DNA of 64,000 nucleotides from contig NZ_LNSA01000012.1 of NCBI RefSeq assembly GCF_001468465.1, forward strand, positions 1-64,000, read 5' to 3'. The first letter of the stretch is position 1, and every line of letters starts with the position of its first letter. The translations under genes and the position numbers were made by a program. The notes beneath the pieces were generated by a model. That model saw nothing but the letters and a program-made list of their open reading frames with translations, was not told where the DNA came from and did not search any database. This stretch comes from Sphingopyxis sp. H115. GTDB taxonomy: Bacteria; Pseudomonadota; Alphaproteobacteria; Sphingomonadales; Sphingomonadaceae. Positions 1 through 8,917 of this stretch are shown here, piece after piece.

Positions 1-199
1 CACTCCAGTTTTTACCCCATCAAGGCAATTGACGCCATCTTTGAGGGATTTGATTTTGTGATGTCAGCTTGGAGTATAGCCTAACCGGACGTCAGGGCGG
101 TGCTTCCAATTCTGTCAGATTAGAGTTGGTGAACGCATTTGTTGACGTCTGTTGCGCGGTGTCATAGATTTCAACCTGACAAATTGACCGGAGGCGGCG
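1..199 (+). promoter_or_regulatory. Region upstream of serine recombinase, possible res site
   Basis: No gene is visible here. The region holds short inverted motifs: AATTCTGTCAG near 111-121 faces CTGACAAATT near 176-185, and GACGTC occurs at about 90 and 144. Tn3-type recombinases usually act on such arrays directly upstream of their own gene, so this may be the resolution site. That is inference from position and symmetry only. Confidence 0.3.
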
Positions 200-760
200 A
201 TGAAAGGCCAGAGGATCGGTTACGTCCGGGTGAGCACATTCGATCAGAATGTCGATCGCCAGTTGGAAGGTCAGTCGCTCGACCGGATCTTTACCGACAA
301 AGCATCGGGCAAGGACGTCAATCGGCCCCAGCTCGACGCCATGCTCGCCTTCGCCCGCGAGGGCGATACCGTCGTGGTGCACAGCATGGATCGACTGGCG
401 CGCAATCTCGACGATCTGCGCAAGCTGGTCCAGTCTCTCACGAAGAGAGACATCCGCATCGAGTTCATGAAGGAGAGCCTTGCCTTTTCCGGCGAGGATT
501 CCCCCATGGCCAATCTGATGCTTTCGGTCATGGGCGCGTTCGCCGAATTTGAGCGTGCCTTGATCCGGGAACGGCAGCGCGAAGGAATTGCGCTTGCCAG
601 GCAACGCGGCGCTTATCGCGGACGGAAACGGTCCCTCTCTGACGATAAGGTCGCCGAGCTGCTCCGCCGCATTGCCGCCGGCGAGCGTAAGGCCACAATC
701 GCCCGCGACCTGGGGATCAGCCGTGAAACCCTATACCAGTATCTCCGCGTCGCCGCCTGA
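200..760 (+). CDS. Serine recombinase (resolvase/invertase family)
   Basis: A 186-residue site-specific serine recombinase, expected to resolve plasmid or transposon multimers. The catalytic N-terminal domain starts with GYVRVSTFDQN, whose Ser is the predicted nucleophile. It continues with VVHSMDRLARN and the GAFAEFERALIRERQREG helix typical of the Tn3/Hin family. The last 45 residues form a helix-turn-helix (AELLRRIAAGERKATIARDLGISRETLY). The ATG follows a strong GGAGG at about 190-194. No transposase accompanies it, so it is more likely a plasmid resolution system or the remnant of a transposon than an active element. Length is normal for the family. Confidence 0.93.
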   Translation: MKGQRIGYVRVSTFDQNVDRQLEGQSLDRIFTDKASGKDVNRPQLDAMLAFAREGDTVVVHSMDRLARNLDDLRKLVQSLTKRDIRIEFMKESLAFSGEDSPMANLMLSVMGAFAEFERALIRERQREGIALARQRGAYRGRKRSLSDDKVAELLRRIAAGERKATIARDLGISRETLYQYLRVAA

Positions 761-825
761 CGCCTATGTTCCCACAATGTCCGGCAAATCGTTGTCTGGC
801 GCACAAACCTTGAGGTGACGCCAAG

Positions 826-921
826 GTGGCAAAAAGCACGTCGCTTCACGACGTCCAGAAGGCGTCGTTCGAACTGGCCGAACGCATGCTTGTCGAAGCC
901 AAATCGAGGACCGGCAAATGA
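826..921 (+). CDS. Small ORF translationally coupled to the pre-relaxase gene
   Basis: A 31-codon reading frame starting at GTG, with GAGGTG about 8 bases upstream. It ends in ATGA, so its stop overlaps the start of the next gene. The product (MAKSTSLHDVQKASFELAERMLVEAKSRTGK) is a charged amphipathic helix with no family I recognise. It may be a real leader peptide or the 3' end of a decayed gene. The coupling and the ribosome-binding site are the only support. Confidence 0.3.
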   Translation: MAKSTSLHDVQKASFELAERMLVEAKSRTGK

Positions 922-1727
922 GCACAATCGACTTCCGGCCAAGGCTGTCCGCTGACCTGCGAAATGACATCGAGCGCGCGGCAAAAATGCGCGGAATTTC
1001 GGCTTCCGAATGGATCGAAGCGGCGGTCCGAAAAGAGCTGAAAACCAACATCGGACGCGCGGAGCGGGCGGTGGGATTGAAGGCTGATCGCACGCTCGAC
1101 CGGATCGATAATTTTTTCGGCGAGCTCGACCGCTTCATCGGTCAGTTCAATCATCTGCTGAACACCACCGCGCAGGCGATTCCGAGGCAGCTCAAGAAGG
1201 AGTTCGACGGCCTCAAAACCACGATCACGAATACTGGCGGCACGGCCCATTTGCGCGACCTTCTGAAGCAGCTGATCGCTGACTTCGAGACACGTCAGAA
1301 TGCGCGTTTTTCCAAGCTTGAAAGCGCCGTCGATCAGGGCGCGGAGCATCGTGTTACGCGGGCAGCGATCGGTCAATTGCAACGCGGCAAATTGCGCGAC
1401 CGCTGGATGGTTGGAGCGGGTGCGTTGGGCTGCTTTTTGACCCTTGCTGCCTTGGCATTCCTGTTTGCGGATACCGCGCCTTCGCGCTGGGTCGCGACGC
1501 GACTGGTGGGCGAAAGCTCGGCGCTGCCCGCCGGGATCAAGTTGTCTTCTGAATACGAGGTCGTTCGGCGCCCGCTTTTGCAGACCAGAATCCTGTTAGG
1601 ATCGAGCGAAGAATTCACTCGGAACTTCAGCGCATGTGTCGACCGTCTGGCGCGCGCCAGCGAGCCTGCGAGCTGCCGGCTGACCTATGATCCGGCCGCA
1701 ATAAGCGCGGCGAATTCAGCGCAATGA
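918..1727 (+). CDS. Uncharacterised membrane protein coupled to the relaxase
   Basis: A 269-residue protein whose stop overlaps the traI start as ATGA, so the two are probably translated together. The N-terminus (LSADLRNDIERAAKMRGISASEWIEAAVRKEL, about residues 9-40) resembles a ribbon-helix-helix or other helical DNA-binding segment. A long helical region follows, then one transmembrane helix at about 173-192 (GAGALGCFLTLAALAFLFA) and a C-terminal domain with two Cys. Similar proteins of unknown function sit just upstream of MobF relaxases in sphingomonad plasmids (DUF6118-like, from memory). A role as relaxosome accessory or membrane anchor is inference from context. Confidence 0.7.
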   Translation: MSTIDFRPRLSADLRNDIERAAKMRGISASEWIEAAVRKELKTNIGRAERAVGLKADRTLDRIDNFFGELDRFIGQFNHLLNTTAQAIPRQLKKEFDGLKTTITNTGGTAHLRDLLKQLIADFETRQNARFSKLESAVDQGAEHRVTRAAIGQLQRGKLRDRWMVGAGALGCFLTLAALAFLFADTAPSRWVATRLVGESSALPAGIKLSSEYEVVRRPLLQTRILLGSSEEFTRNFSACVDRLARASEPASCRLTYDPAAISAANSAQ

Positions 1728-4678
1728 CCGTCTCACCCGCCGCGATCTCCAGCGCCGAATATTACGCCCAGGATAACTACTATACGCAGGACGAAGGCCC
1801 CTCCGAATGGGGCGGCAAAGGCGCTGGCACGCTTGGTCTTGCGGGTGCCGTCGAGGCAGGGACATTCGCGCGGGTCGTGGACGGCATCTTGCCCAATGGC
1901 GATGTGCTTGCACGCGGAGCCGACGGGGCGCGCAACATGGGTACCGATCTCACTTTCAGCGCGCCGAAATCGGTTTCCCTTGTAGCACTTGTCGGCGGCG
2001 ACGAGCGCGTCATTGAGGCGCATCGAAACGCGGTTCGCGACACCATGAACTGGGCGGAGGAACGATTCGCTCTCGCCCGCGCGGGAAGGGGCGGCGCGGA
2101 GCAGATTGCGACTGGCAATCTTGTCCATGCAAGCTTCCACCATGACCTCAGCCGCAGCCTTGATCCGCAGCTGCACAGTCACGTCGCAGTCGCCAATATG
2201 ACGCAGCGCGCGGACGGTGAATGGCGGGCATTGCACAATGTGAAACTGTGGCAGCACGCACCGGTGATCGGGGCGGCTTATCACGCCCAGTTGAGGGCAA
2301 ATCTGGCGCAACTGGGATACGAAACGCGCATCACAGGCAAGCACGGATCGTTCGAAATTGCCGGCATTTCGCGCGCGGCCATTGAGGCATTCAGCGAACG
2401 CAGGGCCCACATCCAGGCAAAGGCGGACGAACTCGGCGTAACCTCGCCGAAGGCGATGGAGGCCATCGCTGTTCGCACCCGCGATGCCAAGCAACACGGC
2501 TCTGGTGATGCAGCCCGACAGAAGTGGGCGGAGAAGGAGGGTCCGTTTCGTGCAGAGATTGCCGATGTCATCAAGGAGGCCATGGAACGGACGCAACCTC
2601 GCTCCATCCTCGCAGCCGTGCGCGAATGGGGTGAGGCGCTTATCGAGCGCATCACCCGCGCCTTAGGACCCCGGCCCGAACCGTTGATGGTCGGCGCTTC
2701 CGGGCAACGGACTGGAGCCAACCTGGCTGCTGCCTACTCGACAGCTGCTGGAGTGCGGCATCTGGCCGAGCGGTCGGCCAGTTTTGAGCGGATGGATGTC
2801 CTCAAGGCGGCGCTCGGGTTCGCGGAAAAAGGGGCTACCGTTCGTGAGATCGAAAGGCGGGTCGATACGCTGGTTGGGGAAGGCGTGCTGATTGGGGGCC
2901 GTTCCGGTACCGAGCATGCCGACCGGCTGACCACCCGAGATCTCCTCAAGACCGAACAAACAATCATCCGGGCAGCTCGAGAAGGAGCTGGAAACGGCGT
3001 GGCGCTTCTCGATAGGACCATGGCAACAGAGGCGATTGTCGCACTGGAACAGCAGCGCGGTTTCGCGCTTAGTGACGAGCAGAAGGGCGCGATCCTGGCT
3101 CTGGTATCCGGTAATAATGCTATTCAGGTCATTCAGGGCGATGCAGGTACCGGCAAGTCGACCCTGTTCAGCTTTGCGGCCGCGATCACGGCACAAGTTG
3201 GTCGCGCGCCCTTGTTCCTTACGTCGCAGGCCTCGCTCGTCGCCGAAATGCGCGAAAGCGGCCTCGATGCGCATACGCTTGCCTCGGTGCTGGTCGCGCA
3301 TGCCGACAGGGCGGGGCGCATGTCGCCAGGCGAGCGGGGAAGGGCGCTTTTTGAGGACCGCCTCGTCATCGTCGAGGAGGCGTCCATGGTCTCGACCCGC
3401 GAGGCAGCACTGTTGATCGAGCTGGCCGACAAGGCAGGCGCGCTGAAGCTTGCCTTTGTAGGGGACGAAAGGCAGATCGACCCGGTCCAGGCAGGACGCG
3501 CATTCAGCCTGATGCAACAGCACGGCGTGCCGACCGAGACCTTGACCGAAAATCGCCGTCAGCTCGATCCTGCGCTACGCGAAGCAGTAGAACATGCGCG
3601 GAAAGGGGATCTCGGCAAGACCTTCGATGTGCTGGGCGAGCGCGTTATCGAACGGGCAGACCCGGCTGCAGCGGCGGCCGCCTTGTACCTGTCCCTGTCG
3701 CCACATGAACGGGACCGGACGGCGTTGCTGACATCGGGGCATGTGCTGCGGGAAGCCGTGCTCGACCATGTCCGCGACGGCTTGCTAGCGCGCGGCGAAC
3801 TCGGCTCGCAGGTGCTTTCCATCGAAACGCTGGACCGGCTGAACCTCACGCGGGAGGAATTGCGCAACATCCGCAGTTGGGCCGAAGGCATGAGGCTGGA
3901 GGTGTATCGGGATCAGGCGGGCCTCAATCGCGGTTCGTACAAGATCGGCATCGTCTCGCCTGAAGACAATCTTGTGCAGCTGACGTCGGGAGGCGAAGAA
4001 TATTGGCTCGATCCGCGCGGGCTTCCTCCATCTGGCTCAGGTGTCAGCCTGGCTGTACCCGGGCGGACGGAGGTGAGCGAAGGGGACCGGCTGATGTTCA
4101 CCACGCCCGACAAGGATCTCGGTGTCGTCAACGGGACGCGGGCAGTGGTGACTGCGATCGAAGGAGAGACGCTTCACCTGGCGAATGGCGAGCGGCAATA
4201 TGCTCTTGGCCCGGACGATCCGGCGCGGGAGCACATTGGTCATGCGGCGGTGCTCAACATGCACCGTGCTCAGGGGATCACGGTCGATCGCGCTATCGCG
4301 GTGATGTCGAGCGGTGACCGGCTCCTCAACAGCGAAAGCCTCCACTATGTTCTGGAGACGCGGGCGCGAGAGGAGCTTACTCTTGTGACCGACGACAAGG
4401 CCGCGCTTCGAGACAGCATCGAGGGCCACCGCGGCAGTGTCCCGCACGCGATGGATCTCGCGCCCGAACTGAGTGACGCTGACGGGGAGGCGTTCGACCC
4501 TAAAACAGGCGAGTTGCTGGAGAACCCGGTCCGCGATGCGCCAAGCCCGGCCGAACTGTTCGAAAAGGCGATGGCGAGGGAATTTCCCGCTCCTGAAAAG
4601 GAACGTGAGCCCCAGCGGGAGAATGAGGTGGAACGCGAGGAGCCCGACATCGGCGACGACTTCGAGATGGAGATGTGA
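1724..4678 (+). CDS. traI: MobF-family conjugative relaxase/helicase TraI (TrwC-like)
   Basis: A 984-residue relaxase that nicks one plasmid strand at oriT and unwinds it for transfer. The N-terminal relaxase domain has two Tyr pairs (Y13-Y14 and Y19-Y20) as nicking residues. The metal-binding histidines lie in FHHDLSRSLDPQLHSH (H140, H151, H153). An AAA-type helicase domain follows, with Walker A GDAGTGKST near residue 472 and Walker B VIVEEASMV near 548. The C-terminal tail is acidic and charged (EREPQREN...), probably for contact with the coupling protein. The length suits the shorter alphaproteobacterial MobF enzymes rather than the 1750-residue F TraI. The gene is about 31 kb from the mating-pair genes, and no TraD coupling protein is in the window. 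Confidence 0.95.
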   Translation: MTVSPAAISSAEYYAQDNYYTQDEGPSEWGGKGAGTLGLAGAVEAGTFARVVDGILPNGDVLARGADGARNMGTDLTFSAPKSVSLVALVGGDERVIEAHRNAVRDTMNWAEERFALARAGRGGAEQIATGNLVHASFHHDLSRSLDPQLHSHVAVANMTQRADGEWRALHNVKLWQHAPVIGAAYHAQLRANLAQLGYETRITGKHGSFEIAGISRAAIEAFSERRAHIQAKADELGVTSPKAMEAIAVRTRDAKQHGSGDAARQKWAEKEGPFRAEIADVIKEAMERTQPRSILAAVREWGEALIERITRALGPRPEPLMVGASGQRTGANLAAAYSTAAGVRHLAERSASFERMDVLKAALGFAEKGATVREIERRVDTLVGEGVLIGGRSGTEHADRLTTRDLLKTEQTIIRAAREGAGNGVALLDRTMATEAIVALEQQRGFALSDEQKGAILALVSGNNAIQVIQGDAGTGKSTLFSFAAAITAQVGRAPLFLTSQASLVAEMRESGLDAHTLASVLVAHADRAGRMSPGERGRALFEDRLVIVEEASMVSTREAALLIELADKAGALKLAFVGDERQIDPVQAGRAFSLMQQHGVPTETLTENRRQLDPALREAVEHARKGDLGKTFDVLGERVIERADPAAAAAALYLSLSPHERDRTALLTSGHVLREAVLDHVRDGLLARGELGSQVLSIETLDRLNLTREELRNIRSWAEGMRLEVYRDQAGLNRGSYKIGIVSPEDNLVQLTSGGEEYWLDPRGLPPSGSGVSLAVPGRTEVSEGDRLMFTTPDKDLGVVNGTRAVVTAIEGETLHLANGERQYALGPDDPAREHIGHAAVLNMHRAQGITVDRAIAVMSSGDRLLNSESLHYVLETRAREELTLVTDDKAALRDSIEGHRGSVPHAMDLAPELSDADGEAFDPKTGELLENPVRDAPSPAELFEKAMAREFPAPEKEREPQRENEVEREEPDIGDDFEMEM

Positions 4679-4879
4679 AAGTGCAGCCTTGCTCTATGCG
4701 TTGACCAGCGGGAACATCACTCGTCGACAAGACAGGCATGTTCGGACCAACTTTTTCCCCAGCGTTCCAGGGGCTCCGATCATGAATAGCGGGGTCGAGG
4801 TCTGAATGTCCCATGATGGTTCTCCGATGGCCGGAATGGCCAGCGCGAGTATAGACCCATCGCCTCTCACCTTTGACAT

Positions 4880-4893
4880 GTGTCGCGCGACAC
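4880..4893. promoter_or_regulatory. 14-bp palindrome upstream of higBA, probable HigA operator
   Basis: GTGTCGCGCGACAC is a perfect palindrome flanked on both sides by TTGACA (4873-4878 and 4894-4899). It lies 33 bases before the higB start. HigA-type antitoxins repress their own operon by binding such sites, so it is a likely operator. The rest of 4679-4872 contains nothing I can identify. Confidence 0.55.
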
Positions 4894-4925
4894 TTGACAG
4901 TCCTGCGGCACCGGGCTAAGCCCGC

Positions 4926-5219
4926 ATGATGGAAATAGAGAGCATCAGGCACAAGGGCCTGCGCCGCTTCTTCGAGACGGGTAACGCCAAAGGCCTGGTT
5001 GGAGATGCGGGGCGACTGCGCAAGATGCTCGCCTTCATCGACGCTGCGGAAAGCTTCGAGGAGCTGTCGGTGCCTCCGAACTTCGGATTGCATGAGCTGA
5101 CAGGCGATCGGAAGGGGATCTGGTCGATGACGGTTACGAGAAACTGGCGGATGACCTTCGGTTTGAATGACGAAGGCGCGCTGATCGATATGGATCTGGA
5201 GGATTATCATGGCGCTTAA
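4926..5219 (+). CDS. higB: HigB-type mRNA-interferase toxin (RelE/ParE superfamily)
   Basis: A 97-residue toxin that would cleave mRNA on the ribosome when its antitoxin is lost, stabilising the plasmid. The sequence has the HigB pattern: IRHKGLRRFFETG at the N-terminus, the central L-HELTGDRKGIWSMTVTRNWRMTF strand block with basic and aromatic residues, and a C-terminal acidic D-EDYH. Toxin precedes antitoxin, the usual higBA order. The stop lies inside the higA start region (11-base overlap). ATG codons at 4926 and 4929 are both possible starts. Confidence 0.93.
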   Translation: MMEIESIRHKGLRRFFETGNAKGLVGDAGRLRKMLAFIDAAESFEELSVPPNFGLHELTGDRKGIWSMTVTRNWRMTFGLNDEGALIDMDLEDYHGA

Positions 5220-5511
5220 GATGCACCCGTCGCTCGCGGTCCACGTGGGGGACTGGCTGAAGACGGAAATCGTGGAGCCCGCGCAGGTCAGCGTGACGGC
5301 TTTGGCCGAGCATTTTGGTGTATCGAGGCAGGCATTGAGCACCTTGCTGAATGGCAATTCGAACCTGTCTGCCGATATGGCTATCCGGTTTGAGAAGGCC
5401 TTTGGCATCAAGGCCGACACGCTGTTGCGGATGCAGACGACCTATGAACTGGCCCAGGCTCGCAAGCACGAGCAGGATATAAAGGTCGAGAAACTCGCAA
5501 CAGCTGCCTGA
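5209..5511 (+). CDS. higA: HigA-type antitoxin, XRE-family HTH
   Basis: A 100-residue antitoxin that should neutralise HigB and repress the operon. The Xre helix-turn-helix is clear at about residues 25-65 (VSVTALAEHFGVSRQALSTLLNG, then LSADMAIRFEKAFG), as in the VapI/HigA family. It overlaps higB by 11 bases. The C-terminal helix (YELAQARKHEQDIKVEKLA) is standard for the family. The palindrome at 4880-4893 is its likely binding site. Confidence 0.94.
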   Translation: MALKMHPSLAVHVGDWLKTEIVEPAQVSVTALAEHFGVSRQALSTLLNGNSNLSADMAIRFEKAFGIKADTLLRMQTTYELAQARKHEQDIKVEKLATAA

Positions 5512-5814
5512 CATCGCCAACATAACCGACATTCAATGGCAATTACCTGCCCCCTGAAACCCTCCGTTCGTTCATCAAACTACAACATCGGCACCAACAA
5601 CCGATCTTGGGGACGAAGCCGTTATTCCTCCCCGCATCGCCAAAACGTCGGTTTTCGACAAGAGCCGACTTACGCGCACCGGGCCAACCTCGTCGATTGG
5701 CATGGCCGTACGTAGGTGATGCAGTGCATCCCGCGGCGAGGACGAGTCATCAGGACTTACGCAATGCCCAGTGCCTTCGCCCTAGGGGCGGACCCAGCCC
5801 AACCATCTCGCGCT
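5512..5814. other. Gap between higBA and the hydrolase gene
   Basis: About 300 bases between convergent genes. I see no supported gene, RNA or clear terminator. The reading frames in it have no ribosome-binding site and no family resemblance. Confidence 0.4.
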
Positions 5815-6714
5815 TCATCGTGCTAGACTGCGAACAAGATAGGTCTCGAGCTTCTTACGAAACGCAGGGTCATTAGCGCGAACCACTTCATCGTGTCCCA
5901 AGCCCTCCAGTATCCACCACTCGCTTCCTGGCGGTGCTGCCCGGTACATGGCTTCAATCTCAGCGGGAGGAGTGTATGCGTCGAGCTCTCCCCCAACCAC
6001 CATGACCGGAACGCGAACCTTGTTCATGGCTGCGAGGGGAGACAATTTATCCGGTCCAACTCCATAGCGTGGAATGGACTGATAGCTCAGCATCGGTTCG
6101 ATTGCCACTGCCGGCAGGGTCCTGACGGCGGCTTCGATGCGATTGAAAATGGCCGTGCGAATGTCAGGGTAGACCGACATCATCACAAGAGCGTCGACGT
6201 CGAGAGGGCCTCTGTCGCCAAGAACGCTGGCCGCACCGCCCAGAGAGAAACCGATTGCCCCCAGCTTGCTCGCGGGGTGCTGCTGCCTGAGCCACGCGAG
6301 TGCGGCATGGGCATCACGGGCTTCAAGATAGCCGAAACTTTTGCTTTGTGGACTGGATTGGCCATGTCCGCGCATATCGATGGACAGCACGGAATAGCCT
6401 TCGCCTGCCAACCACGTTGCCATATCGAGCATATCTCGCCGATTGCCGCCGTTGCCGTGCAACAAGAGAATGGCCGGGGCGGTGGAATCGTCAGCCTTCC
6501 AGTAACTCGCAGCGATCTCGACCTGATCCGATGTCGTCAACCGGATTTCGGTGGCGGGCGCGGGGGCAGGTTCAACCGACGCGTTGGTCGCGCCAGTCAT
6601 TGCCGAACCAACAACCCAGATGCCGGTAAGTCCGGCAATCAAAGCCAGCATCCCCATACAGCCCAATCGTGTTCGCCACGTTAGGAATGATCGCCTTCTT
6701 GCCTTTGAGGACAT
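5815..6714 (-). CDS. Alpha/beta hydrolase, membrane-anchored or secreted
   Basis: A 299-residue serine hydrolase. After a basic start and a hydrophobic segment (about residues 15-40, GMLALIAGLTGIWVVGSAM) comes the alpha/beta-hydrolase fold. It shows the oxyanion-hole motif LLHGNGGNRRD, then DMRGHGQS, the nucleophile elbow GFSLGG, an Asp in VVGGELDAYTPP, and the catalytic His in GLGHDEV. The substrate is unknown; family members include esterases and lipases. I chose the ATG at 6714 because the upstream extension begins only with TTG. It follows the hyp genes on the same strand after a 330-base gap and is probably not part of that operon. Confidence 0.85.
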   Translation of the reverse strand: MSSKARRRSFLTWRTRLGCMGMLALIAGLTGIWVVGSAMTGATNASVEPAPAPATEIRLTTSDQVEIAASYWKADDSTAPAILLLHGNGGNRRDMLDMATWLAGEGYSVLSIDMRGHGQSSPQSKSFGYLEARDAHAALAWLRQQHPASKLGAIGFSLGGAASVLGDRGPLDVDALVMMSVYPDIRTAIFNRIEAAVRTLPAVAIEPMLSYQSIPRYGVGPDKLSPLAAMNKVRVPVMVVGGELDAYTPPAEIEAMYRAAPPGSEWWILEGLGHDEVVRANDPAFRKKLETYLVRSLAR

Positions 6715-7047
6715 TTCAACCTTCGCCAAGGCTGGAATTTTCGAGGGTCTATCACAATATAATTCAAAGCTATGTTAATGTGACCGCTTTTGGCTTGTGT
6801 CCGGAAAATCCGGTTCCGGGATGCCAATTGCAATAGCTGCGGTTAGGGTTTGGCAGGCTGCTGCCGCCAACAGAGCCGTCGTTCCCGGTCTCAGAACCAA
6901 CCGTTGAAACCGGACATAGATTCACGCGGCGGATCATGGGTGAAACAGGGCCGGTTTCGGACCGTCCGGTCTGGGCTCTAAAACTAAAGAAAGCCGCCAT
7001 TCCTCGATAGGGCAAGATGACGATCTTAGTCCCGTGGGCAGTCCCGC
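6715..7047. other. Gap between hypB and the hydrolase gene
   Basis: About 330 bases without a supported gene. It contains several short hairpins rich in CCGG, for example CCGGAAAATCCGG near 6800-6812 and CGGACCGTCCG near 6957-6967. One of these may end the hyp transcript, but none has a clear U-tract. Confidence 0.4.
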
Positions 7048-7941
7048 CTAAATGAGGCACCCGCCATCCGCGGCTGCTGACGCCATTGCTCGCAGAAAAT
7101 CGTACCACGCGTCCATCCCTTCACCGGTGCGGGCGGAAACCAGCAAGACGCGCGCATTGGGGTTTACTGAGGAGATGTTTGAGCGGCATGCGGCCTCGTC
7201 GAATCCAACATGCGGGGCGAGGTCGATCTTGTTGATCAGCACCACCTCTGCTGCGCGGAACATGTGCGGATATTTGAGTGGCTTGTCCTCGCCCTCCGGG
7301 GTGGAGATAACGGCGACCTTCATCCGCTCACCCAGATCGAACATCGCCGGACAAACAAGATTGCCGACATTCTCGATCAGCAGCAACGAGCCGGATTTCG
7401 GTGCGAGTTCTTCAACAGCGCGGGCAACCATATCGGCTTCGAGGTGACAGCCGGCCCCTGTGTTGATCTGGATTGCACGGGCCCCCGCTTCGCGAATGCG
7501 CGTGGCATCATTGGCCGTCTGTTGATCACCTTCGATAACGGCAATCGGCAGACTTCCTTCCAGCGCCCGGATCGTGGTTTCGAGCAAGGTCGTCTTGCCA
7601 GCCCCAGGCGAACTGACGAGATTGAGCGCGACAACACCGCGCCCTTCGAACCAGCCCCGGTTGCGAGCCGCCTGGCGATCATTCCGGTCAAGCACGGCGG
7701 TTTCCAGCGATACACGCGCCGCTTGTTCACCGTGGTGGTGATGGTCATGCCCGTGATCATGATGATGGTGATGATGGTGCCCGTGTGAATGATCATGATC
7801 GTGTGAATGATTGTGATCGTGGGTGTGGTCATGATCGTGGGAATGGTCATCGCCGCCGCGAAGCAGCACTCGCTTTCCGGTTTCCGGGTCGATCATCGCG
7901 ATCTCGTTGTCAGGATCGGTGCATCCGCAGGTGCCGCACAT
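7048..7941 (-). CDS. hypB: HypB, GTPase for nickel delivery to hydrogenase
   Basis: A 297-residue GTPase that inserts nickel into the hydrogenase large subunit together with HypA. The N-terminus carries the high-affinity metal motif MCGTCGC. A histidine-rich stretch at about residues 33-75 (repeated HDHDH/HSHDH) is thought to store nickel. The G domain follows with P-loop SSPGAGKTTL, IEGDQQT, VGNLVCPA and the guanine-specificity motif INKIDLAPH. All functional motifs are intact. It is the last gene of the hydrogenase operon and is coupled to hypA through a TGATG overlap. Confidence 0.97.
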   Translation of the reverse strand: MCGTCGCTDPDNEIAMIDPETGKRVLLRGGDDHSHDHDHTHDHNHSHDHDHSHGHHHHHHHDHGHDHHHHGEQAARVSLETAVLDRNDRQAARNRGWFEGRGVVALNLVSSPGAGKTTLLETTIRALEGSLPIAVIEGDQQTANDATRIREAGARAIQINTGAGCHLEADMVARAVEELAPKSGSLLLIENVGNLVCPAMFDLGERMKVAVISTPEGEDKPLKYPHMFRAAEVVLINKIDLAPHVGFDEAACRSNISSVNPNARVLLVSARTGEGMDAWYDFLRAMASAAADGGCLI

Positions 7942-8183
7942 CAGGCCATTTCCTCCATATCGAAATCCTTGATGATGAACTGGTCGGTCTCGCCTTCCAG
8001 AAATTCGAGTGCAGCCTTCTCGAGCAGCGTACCTTCGCTCGCCACCTCGAATGAAAATCGGATCGCCTCGCGCTCTACGCAGGCATAGGGGCCGACTGCC
8101 AGGCGAACACGCGACACCCGCCGACCCTGCGCGTGATCACCAACAATGGCGACAATATTCCGGGCAAGAGACAGCTCGTGCAT
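7941..8183 (-). CDS. hypA: HypA-like nickel chaperone lacking the zinc domain
   Basis: An 80-residue HypA. The N-terminus is classic (MHELSLARNIVAIV; His2 and Glu3 bind nickel), followed by VSRVRLAVGPYACVEREAIRFSFEVASEGTLLEKAALEFLE. In ordinary HypA of about 113 residues, a zinc loop with two CxxC motifs comes next. Here the chain passes directly to the C-terminal strand (QFIIKDFDMEEMA), so about 35 residues including all four zinc cysteines are absent. The gene is not frameshifted: both ends stay in one frame and couple cleanly to nicO and hypB by TGATG overlaps. It may work with a separate zinc protein or rely on HypB alone. Confidence 0.88.
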   Translation of the reverse strand: MHELSLARNIVAIVGDHAQGRRVSRVRLAVGPYACVEREAIRFSFEVASEGTLLEKAALEFLEGETDQFIIKDFDMEEMA

Positions 8184-8902
8184 CAGGCCGCCCCCAACAC
8201 GCCAGGCAGGTTGGCGTAGATCGTGTGCAATCCCAGGCCAAGTGCCAGCACAGCCAACGACAGATTCAGCGCTCGATGAAGTCGCAAGGCAACACGCTCT
8301 GCATAGCCAAGCGGCCAGGAGGCGACAAAGCTGAGCGCAGCCATTCCTGCAATTGAGCCAACTCCGAACAGCAGGACATAGATAACCGCCAGCAGAGGAT
8401 CACCAACCGAAGCGACTGCCAGGGTAAGCAGGGCAGCCGATCCTGCCGCGCCATGCACCAGCCCGACAGCCAGCGCTTTCAAGGGAAATTTGTGGGGGTG
8501 AGAGTGTTCGTGGCGGCTCGCATCATGGGGCGCCCGTTCGCCAAGATGGCTGTGAGCATGAAAATGACGTTCGCCATCGGAATGATCGTGCAGATGGAAA
8601 TGCACCCGTGCCTTGCGCATCCGCCAAAGTACATCGCCCCCCAGCAGAATCAGCATGAAGCCAACGGCGCTCTCCAGAAGGGCTGCCGTACGGCCTGTCA
8701 ATGCCATGCCCAGCAGGATCACTGCAGAACAGATCGCGAGCAGGGTGAGCGTATGCCCTAGCCCCCACGCAGCACCCCGCAGCACCATCGACCGGCGCGA
8801 ATTCCGTCCCGTGGCCATGGCACCGACTGCGGCGAGGTGATCGGGTTCGAGCGCATGGCCCATTCCGGCAAGGAAACCCAGGGCGATCAACGAGAGTTGC
8901 AT
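8183..8902 (-). CDS. NicO/UreH-type nickel permease
   Basis: A 239-residue polytopic membrane protein expected to import nickel for the hydrogenase. The signature HALEPDH at residues 16-22 corresponds to the metal-binding HX4DH motif of NiCoT/NicO transporters. GLVHGAAGSAALL in the second half is typical of the UreH/HupE-like branch. A histidine-rich cytoplasmic loop (about 100-140, HFHLHDHSDGERHFHAHSH) separates the two membrane halves of three helices each. It sits between hypE and hypA and is coupled to hypA by a TGATG overlap, which supports nickel rather than cobalt as substrate. Confidence 0.88.
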   Translation of the reverse strand: MQLSLIALGFLAGMGHALEPDHLAAVGAMATGRNSRRSMVLRGAAWGLGHTLTLLAICSAVILLGMALTGRTAALLESAVGFMLILLGGDVLWRMRKARVHFHLHDHSDGERHFHAHSHLGERAPHDASRHEHSHPHKFPLKALAVGLVHGAAGSAALLTLAVASVGDPLLAVIYVLLFGVGSIAGMAALSFVASWPLGYAERVALRLHRALNLSLAVLALGLGLHTIYANLPGVLGAA

Positions 8903-8917
8903 GGCAGGTCTTCTCCC

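Noticed and set aside
4694-4879. Minus-strand frame of 61 codons before higBA
   Set aside because: No ribosome-binding site, no recognisable family, and it overlaps the higBA promoter region.
7726-7860. Simple-sequence repeat (CAT/GTG-rich) resembling a repeat array
   Set aside because: It encodes the His-rich nickel-storage segment of HypB; codon repetition explains it.
7941-8183. HypA shortening as a frameshift artefact
   Set aside because: The C-terminal strand remains in the same frame and the stop couples exactly to hypB, so no single indel can restore the missing zinc loop.
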